64,000 nucleotides of DNA from CAXWPM01 sp965206125 (GTDB taxonomy: Bacteria; Acidobacteriota; Terriglobia; 20CM-2-55-15), in the NCBI GenBank assembly GCA_965206125.1, contig CBDBIN010000043.1, positions 248,001 through 312,000 on the forward strand, written 5' to 3'. Below are positions 1 to 9,266 of this stretch, in pieces (within the stretch, counting starts at the first letter, position 1; each line of letters starts with the position of its first letter). Under the pieces are notes generated by a model. The model was not told where the DNA came from, searched no databases, and saw only the letters and a program-made list of their open reading frames with translations. The position numbers were made by a program, and so were the translations under genes.

Positions 1-842
1 ATCGCTTCGCCGGTCACGTAGTGCAACACCGTCGACGTGAACTGGAAGTCCATGATCGTCGACACCATTTCGTAGAGGCCGACGACGGCGACGATCGCCA
101 GCAGGTATCGGGAGCTTAAGACGAGCTTTACTCCTGCCGTCGCGGGATTGCCCGCAGGCTGGGGCTCGTCGAGGGGTACCACCTCTGACTCGCCGTCCTT
201 CGATGCGCTGAAGTACCGTCCGGCAATCGCGGCAACAACGACGACGGCCGCGGTCATACCTGCGCAGACCAGCAGCCAGCCCGACAGAGACAAACGATCG
301 AGCATGCCTGCAAGCGTGATCGAACCGAATGCGCCACCTGCAACGCCACCGACACCGACGAGCCCGTACATCCGCTTGGCCGAGGAGGGTCGGACGCTGT
401 CGTTCAGGAATGCGAAGAACGTCGCCACCATCAGTGTATTGAACAGATCGCCGAACAAATAAAAAGACCAGACCGTCGACGCTCCGGGATTTCCGACGGC
501 GTAGGCAAAGAAGATAAAACCGGCGATGGAAAACACGGAAAAGACATAAGTCAGCTGCTGGCGTCTCAGCGAACGCGCCAGGTAGACGAACACGGTGGCG
601 GCGGCAAAGGCGACGAACATGTTGAGCACTTTGGCGATGAGCTCGGCCTGCGCCGCGTCCAGCTGCCACCCGAGAAGGTTGAACCCGCTCTGTTCGTAGT
701 ACTGAACCAGGAGGCCCTTCTTGAAAGGCTTCAGGATCCAGAAAGCGGTGATTACCAGGAAGAAGTAAGCAGACATCGACAGCGCCTGCGGCAGTTCGTC
801 GCGCCGAATGTCCATGATCTGCTTGAGTGGGCTCGTCGCCAT
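1..842 (-). CDS. Tlc/NTT-like MFS transporter (N-terminal part, runs off the window)
   Basis: About 280 codons are visible from the ATG at 842, preceded by AGGAG nine bases upstream; the 3' end lies outside. The protein begins MATSPLKQIMDIRRDELPQA and then shows alternating hydrophobic helices with short charged loops. The first helix region carries FWILKPFKKGLLVQYYE, which resembles the first membrane segment of the ATP:ADP antiporter (Tlc/NTT) branch of the MFS. A charged linker near residue 215 separates the two halves, as in 12-helix carriers. Substrate is unknown; bacterial members outside intracellular parasites are usually annotated only as MFS transporters. Family assignment is fairly good, nucleotide exchange is only a possibility. 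Confidence 0.6.
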   Translation of the reverse strand, partial: MATSPLKQIMDIRRDELPQALSMSAYFFLVITAFWILKPFKKGLLVQYYEQSGFNLLGWQLDAAQAELIAKVLNMFVAFAAATVFVYLARSLRRQQLTYVFSVFSIAGFIFFAYAVGNPGASTVWSFYLFGDLFNTLMVATFFAFLNDSVRPSSAKRMYGLVGVGGVAGGAFGSITLAGMLDRLSLSGWLLVCAGMTAAVVVVAAIAGRYFSASKDGESEVVPLDEPQPAGNPATAGVKLVLSSRYLLAIVAVVGLYEMVSTIMDFQFTSTVLHYVTGEA

Positions 843-918
843 TTCGGTGGGCTCCTGATGCGAAGGGCGCGCTGTCGCGGTTCGCCTGAATGATAGGCGA
901 TGATAACCGAAAGTGAGC

Positions 919-992
919 CAGAACTCAGAGCGGTAGCGACGGGTTTCCGAGATCGGACCGCAGTCACCCGGTCGCTACCGCTTCCGGTTCTG
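919..992. repeat. Inverted repeat built on AGCGGTAGCGAC
   Basis: The left arm starts CAGAAC at 919 and contains AGCGGTAGCGACGGGT. The right arm (966-992) is its reverse complement with small differences, ending GGTTCTG. The pair could form a long hairpin between the leftward transporter and the rightward AceE-like gene. A related arm recurs at 6802-6828 and a third core at 14188-14217, so this is a dispersed intergenic element and not a one-off terminator. Confidence 0.6.
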
Positions 993-1084
993 TCGGATGT
1001 CGCTCCCAGGCGGCACCTCACGCCCGCATGCCCGGATCCAACGTTCGAGTACAATGACCCGATCGGAATGCAGCGGATCGCGGA

Positions 1085-3541
1085 ATGAAGCAACCGGACC
1101 TGGAAACCATCCCCGAAACTAAGCGGCTCGAGCTCCTACGCGCGGCAGAAGACTGGGCGTCGTGGCTGGCTGTCTGGATGGTCTACTGGGCGAACAACAA
1201 GCCCGAGAACGAACGAAAGAAACCGAAAGTCGGAGGGCATCAGGCCAGCGTCGTGTCTTCGTCGTCGATCCTGACCGCGATCTATCTGGAGATCCTGAGA
1301 CCCCAGGACCGCATCGCCGTCAAGCCGCACGCGGCCCCGTTTCTCTACGCCCTGCTTTACATGATGGGACACCTGTCCCGCCCTGATATGGAGAGCCTCA
1401 GAGAGATGGGCGGGTTGCCCGCGTATCCAACGCAGCACACTCATCCGGGCCTGATCGACTACTCGACCAGCATTGAGGGCCTGGGCTGCTCGGCGACGGT
1501 GGCGGACGCTTACGAGACGGTCGTGCAGAACGCTCAATTCGGAAGACGCATCGATGCAAACTACCACGCCCTCGTCGGAGACGGAGAGCTGACCGAATTG
1601 CAGATTGGCGGCACGCTCTACGAGGCTGGGCGAAGGCGGCTCGGCAACGTGTGTTGGTGGATCGATGTCAATCGTCAGAGCCTGGACCGTGTGATGGAGG
1701 ACAGCCCGAAGGGGTCCACGGCCGCGTGGACACGCGCACTGTTCGAAGCCAACGGCTGGCACGTCGTCGACCTCCGGTGGGGCAAGCGGATCTGCCGTGT
1801 ATTCGATGGCAAGGGTGGCGGCGCCCTCCGCAAGCTCCTGGAGTCACTTTCGGATTCCCACTACCAGTCGCTTCTGCTCGTCGACGGAGCAACGATCCGC
1901 CGGGCTCTGGAGAGCCGCACTGAGCACGAAGACCCTCTCATGGCCGGCTTCCTCGAGGACTTCGCGCGCACTTCACCGGCCGCTAACCGACTGCGGGTGC
2001 TCAACGATCATTCCGACGAGGATCTCGAGGCGATGATCCAGGATTTGGGCGGCCACGACATCGAGCGCCTGGTAGCCGCCTACGAAGAGGCGGCGGACTT
2101 CGAGGACCGCCCCGTTGCCATTCTGTGCCACACGGTCAAGGGATGGCGCCTGCCCTCGATGGCGGGACATCCTGAAAACCACGGCGCCATCCTTTCCACC
2201 GACCGGATGAAGGAGTACCGCGAACGACTCGGGTTCCCCGATGGCGATGCCTTTGCTCTGCCCTCGGAAAGCGGTGAGATCGGTCGGCTGTTGCGCGCGC
2301 GTGGCCAAGAACTATTCGCCGTCGAGAGCCGGCGGACCGTGGGATACCCGACCGAAGCGAGGCCGTCGTGGGAGGACGCACGCGTGTCCGCGACGGGCAA
2401 GCGGTCCACTTCAGCTGTGTTCGGCAACCTGAACCTTACCTACCTGCGTCTGCCCATCGGACCCCATCTCGCGTTCATCGCCCCTGACGTCGGCCTGACC
2501 ACCCATCTGGGCGGCGTCATCCGGGCGACGGGCGTGTTCGACGCCGACCCGCCTCCCGACCTCACCCGATTCCTGCGAGAGCAGAAGAGGCAGCCGTTCG
2601 AATGGCGTCTGACCGAGCGTGGCCAGTTTCACAGCGTCGCCATCAACGAAGGGGTCGCTGCCTTGCTCGCGTTCGCTTTCGGCCGCGAAAAGTTCGCCGT
2701 CGAAGGAAAGCAGCAGCTTATCCCGATCGTCACGATCTACGACATCTTCTGGAAGCACGCCTACACACAGGTCTATTACGCACTGTACGACCATGCGCGT
2801 TTCATCGCGGTCGGCACGCCGGCGGGGACCAGCCTCTGCCGCGAGTCGGGAACCCACCAGTCGGTTCAGACGCCGGCCTTGTTCATGGGACTGCCGAACA
2901 TCATCTACTATGAGCCCGCCTTCGCCTACGACGTCCGTGCGATCTACCACTGGGCGATCGATCAGCTGATGTCTCCCGAAGGCGAGGCCGTCTACCTCCG
3001 TCTGACGACACAGGAGATCGACCAGCCCGAAATCGAAGATTCGGACGAGCTGCGCGAACGCGTGATTCGCGGGGGATACTGGTTCATAGACCACCGCAAA
3101 TCGCCCGGTTACGATCCGGAACGGAACGCGGCCTCGGTCTTCGCGACCGGACATGTCATCGTGGAGGCGATTCGCGCAGCGAAGACGCTCGCCGAACGGG
3201 ACATCTTCCTCAACGTCTGCAATGTCACGAGTTGGGAGCGGCTAAAGAGAGGCTGGGAACAGTACTGGCAGAACCCGGAAGTGTGGAGCGATCCCGAATC
3301 GAGCTACTATCTGAACGATCTCATCCCGGACGATGAACTGGACACTCCGATGGTCGTGGTCGGGGACTTCACACCGCAGGTCGCCGAATGGATGGGCAGC
3401 GCACTGGGACGTCATGTCCCGGTTCTCGGTCCGCGCCGCTTCAGCGAAACTGGTGACCTGGGCGCCGTCCGCCGGCTCCATGATATCGACGCCGACGCTA
3501 TCGTCCGGTCGGTTCTCACGGAGCTCCGGATCAAGGGCTAG
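1085..3541 (+). CDS. AceE-like pyruvate dehydrogenase E1 / transketolase-family thiamine enzyme
   Basis: An 818-residue protein related to homodimeric 2-oxo-acid dehydrogenase E1 (E. coli AceE is about 887). KPHAAPFLYAL (residues 80-90) matches the first active-site histidine region. GDGELTE (165-171), followed by WWIDVNRQSLD (191-201), is the thiamine-pyrophosphate/Mg motif. A central region with AILCHTVKGW and a C-terminal transketolase-like domain follow. It is diverged from true AceE, and no E2 or E3 gene lies nearby, so the acceptor and even the substrate are uncertain. It heads a tight operon, with the next start 9 bases downstream. A TACAAT hexamer at 1050-1055 could be a -10 element. 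Alternatives are a non-decarboxylating transketolase or an aldehyde-using E1. Confidence 0.75.
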   Translation: MKQPDLETIPETKRLELLRAAEDWASWLAVWMVYWANNKPENERKKPKVGGHQASVVSSSSILTAIYLEILRPQDRIAVKPHAAPFLYALLYMMGHLSRPDMESLREMGGLPAYPTQHTHPGLIDYSTSIEGLGCSATVADAYETVVQNAQFGRRIDANYHALVGDGELTELQIGGTLYEAGRRRLGNVCWWIDVNRQSLDRVMEDSPKGSTAAWTRALFEANGWHVVDLRWGKRICRVFDGKGGGALRKLLESLSDSHYQSLLLVDGATIRRALESRTEHEDPLMAGFLEDFARTSPAANRLRVLNDHSDEDLEAMIQDLGGHDIERLVAAYEEAADFEDRPVAILCHTVKGWRLPSMAGHPENHGAILSTDRMKEYRERLGFPDGDAFALPSESGEIGRLLRARGQELFAVESRRTVGYPTEARPSWEDARVSATGKRSTSAVFGNLNLTYLRLPIGPHLAFIAPDVGLTTHLGGVIRATGVFDADPPPDLTRFLREQKRQPFEWRLTERGQFHSVAINEGVAALLAFAFGREKFAVEGKQQLIPIVTIYDIFWKHAYTQVYYALYDHARFIAVGTPAGTSLCRESGTHQSVQTPALFMGLPNIIYYEPAFAYDVRAIYHWAIDQLMSPEGEAVYLRLTTQEIDQPEIEDSDELRERVIRGGYWFIDHRKSPGYDPERNAASVFATGHVIVEAIRAAKTLAERDIFLNVCNVTSWERLKRGWEQYWQNPEVWSDPESSYYLNDLIPDDELDTPMVVVGDFTPQVAEWMGSALGRHVPVLGPRRFSETGDLGAVRRLHDIDADAIVRSVLTELRIKG

Positions 3542-3550
3542 GAGAACGCA

Positions 3551-4327
3551 ATGACGACCCTACAGCGACCGAAAGACTTCACGGCGCACCTTGCGATCGA
3601 GAATGCAGTCGCGCGTCTGGACGAATTGGAAGAGGTTGGCCGCAAGATCGCCAACGCGGGGATCGGGTTCCATCAAAACCTCGACCATGCGGCGATCTTC
3701 ACGGATCCCCCCCTTCTGGTGACAGGGCCCATCAAGAAGCTCGGATACGCTGCGGGCTGGGATTCCCGGTCGTATCCGTCCCCCGTCGATGGGCACGACT
3801 ACATCAACGTCACGTCAGGCCTGGAAGAAGGTGCCGCTGCCCGTAGCCAGGGCTGGCCCGAATACATCGCCGTGACGCATCCGGTCGACGAGGGGGCACG
3901 CGAGCACATGCTCTCGCAGGGATACGGCAACCCGTTCATTCACCACTTGACGCTGGGTCTCGTACCTCCGGACAGAGCAAGCGCCGACGATACTGCCTAC
4001 GCCGAGCAACTGGTCCGGTTCATGATCCGTACCCGTACCTCGATCCGGGCTGCACTCGGACAGGCCCCCGGAGCGCTCGTCGTCGCGCTTCCCGAACAAG
4101 TGACGAGCCGAGACGGATTTCGGGGGGCATCCGACGAGTGGCTGGACGAACTCGGGACCGATGAACACCAGGTGGAATCGATGGAGGGCGGCGGGTTCCT
4201 GCTCCAGTTCTTCGTTCTGGTGGGGGGACGGATCGAGGTCGCCCTGCGTGTCGGCACTTCCCAGTCGTTCAACCCGAAGAGCGTTGTCAAGATCTCTCGG
4301 GACGAGATCAGCGCCGTTCAAAGGTAG
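3551..4327 (+). CDS. Conserved-looking protein of unknown function, middle gene of the AceE-like operon
   Basis: A 258-residue soluble protein with no signal peptide or membrane segment. I do not recognise the family. Two histidine-containing strands, FHQNLDHAAIF near residue 38 and FIHHLTLGL near residue 130, followed by LLQFFVLVGGRIEVALRVG near the C terminus, faintly recall a vicinal-oxygen-chelate (glyoxalase-like) layout, but this is only an impression. It lies 9 bases after the thiamine enzyme and 9 bases before the kinase/lyase gene, so all three are almost certainly co-transcribed and probably act in one pathway. GAGAACGCA precedes the ATG and gives a modest ribosome site. Confidence 0.7.
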   Translation: MTTLQRPKDFTAHLAIENAVARLDELEEVGRKIANAGIGFHQNLDHAAIFTDPPLLVTGPIKKLGYAAGWDSRSYPSPVDGHDYINVTSGLEEGAAARSQGWPEYIAVTHPVDEGAREHMLSQGYGNPFIHHLTLGLVPPDRASADDTAYAEQLVRFMIRTRTSIRAALGQAPGALVVALPEQVTSRDGFRGASDEWLDELGTDEHQVESMEGGGFLLQFFVLVGGRIEVALRVGTSQSFNPKSVVKISRDEISAVQR

Positions 4328-4336
4328 GCCGGCAGC

Positions 4337-6658
4337 ATGAGCTCCGCCAGGCTAGCCCGCGTCGCCGAACTGCTCGCTGCCGGATACGACCTCAAGGGAG
4401 ACCTCACCCGCCTGAACGGCGAAAACGAGAACTATGAGGTCTTGGCCGAGGGCGGCAGTAGATATGTCCTCAAGGTCGCTGCCGCGAACGTAACCACCGA
4501 GATGCTCGATCTCGAGCATCATGCTGTGGAAGCTGTCCATGCCGCGAAGCTCGGACTGGGACTACCGCGGATGGTCCCCGCCAGGGACGGCGGGATCGAA
4601 ACGGCCCACGCCCCCACCGGAGAGGCTCCACTGCGCGCCCGCTTGCTTCGGTTCGTTCCCGGTATCCCCTGGTGCGAGGCAGGTATGGCCGCGCCCGCCC
4701 AGTTGCGCGACCTGGGCCGCACCGTGGCGGCAATAGATACGGCGCTAGCGAACATCACGCTCCCGTCGACCGGCAGGACCCATCGATGGGGTCTCGCCGC
4801 AGCAGCCCAACATCGGGGGAAGCTCGGCCTGATCGATAACCCCAAACGTCGACGCATCCTCGAAGCAGCCTTTCATCTATACGCCTCATGCGCCGTCCCG
4901 GCGCTGCCGCACCTCCCGCATTCGTTGATCCACGGCGATGTCAACGACGAGAATGTCCTGGTTCGCCACGGATGTGTCTCCGGGCTGCTCGATTTCGGCG
5001 ACTGCCTGTACAACCCCACCATTTGCGAGCTGGCAATCGCGCTCGCCTACAGCATGCTGGACCAGGAGCACCCGCTCGCTGCCGGACGGGAGGTCGTTGC
5101 CGGATATCACGCGAAGCGACCGATGTCGGAAGGCGAACTGGGCATCCTATTCCCTCTGGTCTGCGGCAGACTGAGCGTGACGGTCACCGTGGCGGCCGCC
5201 AGACGTCGGATCGATCCGGAGCGCGAGGATTGGTTTGTCACCGAATATCGGGCATGGGATCTGCTTACGCGGTTCTCGGAAGTCGATCCCGCCGAAGCGG
5301 GAACCCGTCTTTCAGCCGGGACCGGAAAAAACCCCTTCGAGGATCGCGGCGAACCAGCCGAGCGGCTGCGGGTACGGCGACACCACTCCCTGGGAGCCGC
5401 GCTGTCGATCGCATATAGGAAACCGCTCAAGATCGTGCTCGGCTCCGGCCAGTACCTCCATGACGATCGCGGACGGCCCTTTCTGGATCTGGTCAACAAT
5501 GTCTGCCACGTCGGCCATTGCCATCCCAGGGTCGTTGAAGCCGGGCAGCGCCAGATGGCGCGTCTCAACACGAACACACGCTACCTTCATGACGGAATCA
5601 TCGAGTACGCTGAACGCCTGGCGGCAACGCTGCCAGCGAGGCTCGATACCTGCTTCTTCGTAAATTCGGGTAGCGAAGCCAACGAACTGGCACTGCGGCT
5701 GGCGGAGACGTACACCGAGCGCCGGGACGTGATCGTCCAGGAGGGTGCCTACCACGGCCACACGGGCCGGCTGATCGACATCAGCCCATACAAGTTCATG
5801 GGGCCCGGTGGATCCGGAAAACCCGAACCGTGGGTCCATGTCGTTCCGATGCCGGATAGCTATCGTGGGAAGCACCGTGGCTCGACCCGCGAGACCGGTG
5901 TCGCATACGGGAACGAGATCGGCGTCGCTTACGGCGACGAGATCGGCAGTCTGATCGCGGCGGCTGATGCCCCGATGGGCGCGTTCATCGCCGAATCGCT
6001 GTCTTCGTGCGGCGGTCAGATTCTTCCTCCGGCAGACTACTTCCAGACTGCGTTCGAGCACGTCCGGTCGGCCGGTGGCCTCTGTATTGCGGACGAGGTC
6101 CAGGTGGGCTTCGGGCGGGTGGGAACGCACTTCTGGGCGTTCGAAGCACAAGGGGTCGTTCCCGATATCGTCGTTCTGGGTAAGCCGATTGGCAACGGTC
6201 ACCCGATCGGTGCTGTCGTCACCACCGCCGAAATCGCCGCGGCTTTCGACAACGGCATGGAGTTCTTCAGCACGTTCGGTGGGAACCCCGTGTCCGCGGC
6301 GATCGGGCTCGCTGTCCTGGACGTAATCCAGGGTGAAGGCCTACAGGCACGTTCCCTGGAACTGGGCAGCAGGTTTCTGGAAGGACTGGGAGAGCTGAAG
6401 GACAAGCACGAACTGGTCGGAGACGTGCGAGGTTCGGGCCTCTTCATCGGAGTTGAGCTGGTGCGCGACCGCGACACGCTCGAGCCAGCGGCCGAGGAGG
6501 CCGACCAGCTCATCAACCGCTTGCAGGAACGGGGTCTGCTGCTGAGCACCGACGGCCCCCTTCACAACGTCATCAAGATCAAGCCGCCGATGGTTCTTAC
6601 GGCGGATGACGTCGACATGGCCGTACGCCTGTTCGACGACGAACTGGCTAGGATTTAG
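4337..6658 (+). CDS. Fused APH-like kinase and class III PLP aminotransferase-fold phospho-lyase
   Basis: A 773-residue two-domain protein. Residues 1-320 are an aminoglycoside-phosphotransferase/choline-kinase fold with catalytic HGDVNDENVLV near residue 199 and DFGD near 217. Residues 345-773 are a class III aminotransferase fold with NSGSEANELAL, EGAYHGHTG, IADEVQVGFGR and the PLP lysine in GKPIGNGHP (Lys616). This pairing resembles animal hydroxylysine kinase plus phosphohydroxylysine or phosphoethanolamine phospho-lyase. The inferred reaction is ATP phosphorylation of an amino alcohol, then elimination of phosphate and ammonia to give an aldehyde. Many bacterial fusions carry an M23 peptidase domain between the halves; it is absent here. 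Two nearly identical 24-base units at 5897-5944 encode GVAYGNEI/GVAYGDEI. The true substrate is unknown. Confidence 0.85.
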   Translation: MSSARLARVAELLAAGYDLKGDLTRLNGENENYEVLAEGGSRYVLKVAAANVTTEMLDLEHHAVEAVHAAKLGLGLPRMVPARDGGIETAHAPTGEAPLRARLLRFVPGIPWCEAGMAAPAQLRDLGRTVAAIDTALANITLPSTGRTHRWGLAAAAQHRGKLGLIDNPKRRRILEAAFHLYASCAVPALPHLPHSLIHGDVNDENVLVRHGCVSGLLDFGDCLYNPTICELAIALAYSMLDQEHPLAAGREVVAGYHAKRPMSEGELGILFPLVCGRLSVTVTVAAARRRIDPEREDWFVTEYRAWDLLTRFSEVDPAEAGTRLSAGTGKNPFEDRGEPAERLRVRRHHSLGAALSIAYRKPLKIVLGSGQYLHDDRGRPFLDLVNNVCHVGHCHPRVVEAGQRQMARLNTNTRYLHDGIIEYAERLAATLPARLDTCFFVNSGSEANELALRLAETYTERRDVIVQEGAYHGHTGRLIDISPYKFMGPGGSGKPEPWVHVVPMPDSYRGKHRGSTRETGVAYGNEIGVAYGDEIGSLIAAADAPMGAFIAESLSSCGGQILPPADYFQTAFEHVRSAGGLCIADEVQVGFGRVGTHFWAFEAQGVVPDIVVLGKPIGNGHPIGAVVTTAEIAAAFDNGMEFFSTFGGNPVSAAIGLAVLDVIQGEGLQARSLELGSRFLEGLGELKDKHELVGDVRGSGLFIGVELVRDRDTLEPAAEEADQLINRLQERGLLLSTDGPLHNVIKIKPPMVLTADDVDMAVRLFDDELARI

Positions 6659-6675
6659 CGTCCTCCCCCGGCACA

Positions 6676-6787
6676 ATCTCCAACCTCGAATCTCCAATGA
6701 CCGATGTCCAATGCGGAATATTCAATTGAAAATCTGCGATTGATCCACATTGGAGAGTCGAAATTCGAGATTCGACATTCGAAATGC
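6676..6787. repeat. AT-richer inverted repeat of the AATCTCGAATCTC type
   Basis: This stretch after the fusion gene is AT-richer than its surroundings and self-complementary: TCTCCAATGACCGATGTCCAAT on the left pairs imperfectly with the region containing CACATTGGAGAGTCG and GAGATTCGACATTCG on the right. Similar short texts occur after other genes at 37675-37700, 47073-47095 and 61281-61321. It may serve as a bidirectional transcript end, but no U-tract is present. Confidence 0.45.
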
Positions 6788-6801
6788 ACATACCAGGGGC
6801 A

Positions 6802-6828
6802 ACCCGGTCGCTACCGCTCCCGGTTCTG
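6802..6828. repeat. Second copy of the GTCGCTACCGCT repeat arm
   Basis: ACCCGGTCGCTACCGCTCCC followed by GGTTCTG matches the right arm at 966-992 with one difference. Only one arm is present here, in the gap upstream of the small membrane protein. Confidence 0.6.
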
Positions 6829-6908
6829 TTCGGGCATCCTGCCCCCCATGTTCAAAACAAACTAAACGTTTTCCTACCCTGACCGATCTAAACAATGAGG
6901 ACAAGGTT

Positions 6909-7082
6909 ATGGACGACCGCTTCACAGTTCAAGATGAATCAGCCCCGGAACGCACCTCCAAAGCGAATCTCTGGCGTCTGCTCACGGTATATGGCGCCGC
7001 GGCGGCGGGGCTCGCGCTTGTGCTGGGCGACCACTACATCGTCGGCACCGCACTGCTGCTCTGGGGCGCCGCCGACTTCTGA
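6909..7082 (+). CDS. Small membrane protein (57 aa)
   Basis: From the ATG at 6909, with GAGG about ten bases upstream, the frame encodes MDDRFTVQDESAPERTSKAN, then one long or two short hydrophobic segments around a GDHYIVGT turn, and stops directly after. The open frame extends further upstream to 6750 through repeat sequence that looks non-coding, so the short start is preferred. It converges on hflC, which ends 21 bases away. No family is recognised. Confidence 0.45.
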   Translation: MDDRFTVQDESAPERTSKANLWRLLTVYGAAAAGLALVLGDHYIVGTALLLWGAADF

Positions 7083-7102
7083 GCTTTCCACTTCGAGCCG
7101 GA

Positions 7103-8038
7103 TCAGTTCGGCCCGTTCAGGTACTGCAGCAAGTCTCCTTCGGTGGTCAGAATCAGGGTCGTATCCGCATCGAGGGTCGCCTCGAACGTCTCCATGCTCT
7201 TGAGGAAGGCGTAGAATCCAGGATCGAGGTTGTAGGCGGCGGCATAGATGCGCGTCGCTTCCGCGTCGGCAGCGCCCCTGTTCTCCTGGGCCGACCGATA
7301 GGCCTCGGACTGAATCCGCTGCAACTCCCTCTCCTTTTCACCTCCGATCCGCGCCGCTTCTCCTTCACCTTCAGAGCGGTAGCGCTCGGCGACCCGATTG
7401 CGTTCGGCGATCATCCGGGCGAAGACATCCCGCTGGACCTCATCGACGTAGTTGATCCGCTTGAGTTGAAAATCGATCAGCTCGATGCCGAGTTCCAGCA
7501 GTCGGGGCGCTGCTGTTGCGACAATCTCCCGGGTGATGGCAGTACGCCCGGTCGTGATCTCCTCGAGGACTCCGGTCTCTTCCTCGTCCAGGAGGCTGGC
7601 ATCGGGCTGGCGGTTGCTGGTCCGAACAACCTGAACCAGATCGTTCCTGGCTACAGCATTGCGAGTCTCGCCGTCGAGAATATCGTCCAGTCGGGACTGG
7701 GCGGTCAGCTCATCGCCACGAAGACGCTCCAGATAGGTGCGCGGATTGCTAATCCTCCAGCGCGCGTAGGTGTCGACCCAGATGAACCGCTTGTCGCGGG
7801 TGGGAACCTGGTTGGCGGCGCCATCCCATTCCATGAAACGCTTCTCGAAATAATTGGCCTGTTGCACGAACGGGATCAGGAAATGGAGTCCCGGATCGGT
7901 CACGGCATCTCCTACCGGTTCGCCGAATCGCGTGATGACCACCTGTTGGGTCTGGTCGACAATGTAGGTTGCCATCGACAGAAGAATCAATCCGACGACG
8001 ACGGCTGCCAAAAGAACCGGAATGTATTTTGCGTTCAT
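7103..8038 (-). CDS. hflC: HflC, SPFH-domain modulator of FtsH
   Basis: A 311-residue protein with one N-terminal membrane anchor (residues 7-27), an SPFH/prohibitin domain starting VDQTQQVVITRFGEPVG, and a coiled coil with MIAERNRVAERYRSEGEGEA near residue 205, the HflC hallmark. HflK and HflC form a large membrane assembly that restrains the FtsH protease. Its ATG shares one base with the hflK stop (TGATG), so translation is coupled. Length is normal for HflC. Confidence 0.93.
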   Translation of the reverse strand: MNAKYIPVLLAAVVVGLILLSMATYIVDQTQQVVITRFGEPVGDAVTDPGLHFLIPFVQQANYFEKRFMEWDGAANQVPTRDKRFIWVDTYARWRISNPRTYLERLRGDELTAQSRLDDILDGETRNAVARNDLVQVVRTSNRQPDASLLDEEETGVLEEITTGRTAITREIVATAAPRLLELGIELIDFQLKRINYVDEVQRDVFARMIAERNRVAERYRSEGEGEAARIGGEKERELQRIQSEAYRSAQENRGAADAEATRIYAAAYNLDPGFYAFLKSMETFEATLDADTTLILTTEGDLLQYLNGPN

Positions 8039-9057
8039 CAGTTACCTCCCGTGCGTGTGGCGGATTGTATCGGGCTGCTTGCCGGTCCGATCGACAGAAG
8101 CGGAAGAACGCCCTGGGCCTGCTCGTCGAGGATGATCTTGTTCCTGACCTGCGGCAGCATCCGGGCCATCGTTTCCAAGTACATTCGCTGGCGTGTGACG
8201 TTCGGGGCACGCCGGTACTCTTCGTAGAGCGCCGTGAAGCGTGCGGCGTCGCCCTCGGACCGGTTGACCCGGTTCAGCGCGTAGCCTTCCGCCTGCAGGA
8301 TGGTTTGCTGCGCTTCACCGCTGGCACGAGGGATCACGCTGTTGTAGTCGGCCTGCGCTTCGTTGATCAGCCGATCCTTCTGCTGCTGCGCCTGGTTGAC
8401 CGCGTCCCATGAGGGTTTCACCGGATCCGGCGGGTTGACATCCTGCAGGACGACCTGTTCGATCCGGATGCCGGTTTCGTACTGGTCGGCCAGCGCCTGG
8501 AGAAGAACCTGGGCGTTCACTTCAATTTCCTGCCGCCCGATGGTCAGAACCTCGGTCACCGTGCGGTCTCCCACAACTTCCCGCATCACCGCCTCGTTCA
8601 TGTCACGGAACGTGTCCTCGACTTCCCTTACCTTGAACAGATAGTCGAAGGGATCCGAGATGCGGTATTGCACGATCCATTCGACGACGGCCACGTTCAG
8701 GTCACCGGTCAGCATCAGCGATTCTTCGAGAAGCCCGGCTTCGCTGTACTGTGTCCGTACGCCGGCCTCGAGGGTGCGAAAACCGAATTCCTGTTTGAGC
8801 TGGCGTTCTACGGGAACCGTCTCGACGTGGTCCACGAACGGAATCTTGAAATGCAACCCGGGACCCTTGGGCGGGGCGACGTACGCTCCGAACCGGAGCA
8901 CGATTCCGTTTTCTTCCGGCTCGATCTGATAAACCGTGCTCCACAGCATGGCCAGGCCGAGTATGACGGCAAGTCCGATGACGATCGCACGCCCGTTGAT
9001 ATTGGGCGGCTGAAAGTCGGGGACTTCCACGTCGTTGTCAAAAACCCTGAATTTCAT
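8038..9057 (-). CDS. hflK: HflK, SPFH-domain modulator of FtsH
   Basis: A 339-residue protein from the ATG at 9057, preceded by AGAGG at good spacing; an upstream in-frame start at 9192 would add a tail with no support. It has one membrane segment (about residues 24-44), then YQIEPEENGIVLRFGAYV opening the SPFH domain and a helical region with AQADYNSVIPRASGEAQQ, typical of HflK. The glycine-rich cytoplasmic N terminus of enterobacterial HflK is missing, as is common outside Proteobacteria. It is followed by overlapping hflC. Confidence 0.92.
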   Translation of the reverse strand: MKFRVFDNDVEVPDFQPPNINGRAIVIGLAVILGLAMLWSTVYQIEPEENGIVLRFGAYVAPPKGPGLHFKIPFVDHVETVPVERQLKQEFGFRTLEAGVRTQYSEAGLLEESLMLTGDLNVAVVEWIVQYRISDPFDYLFKVREVEDTFRDMNEAVMREVVGDRTVTEVLTIGRQEIEVNAQVLLQALADQYETGIRIEQVVLQDVNPPDPVKPSWDAVNQAQQQKDRLINEAQADYNSVIPRASGEAQQTILQAEGYALNRVNRSEGDAARFTALYEEYRRAPNVTRQRMYLETMARMLPQVRNKIILDEQAQGVLPLLSIGPASSPIQSATRTGGN

Positions 9058-9266
9058 CGTTGTACCTCTTGGAAGTATCGGCAGCCGGGGACGGCGGAAA
9101 AAGACCGTCGTCGACGCGGCCGGTTCGATTAGAAAAAGCCGTACGGAGAGCATCTGGGCGGGCATCCCGCAGGATGCCCGGTCGATGAACAAAGAATGAC
9201 TTACTTAGTGTACCGTCCCTAGCTGCCTAACCGAAGGTCAGATGGCAAAGAACAGCGGGGGAGAGG

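Noticed and set aside
1136..1762. Minus-strand open frame inside the AceE-like gene
   Set aside because: Long antisense frames are expected in GC-rich coding DNA; the plus-strand protein has full family motifs.
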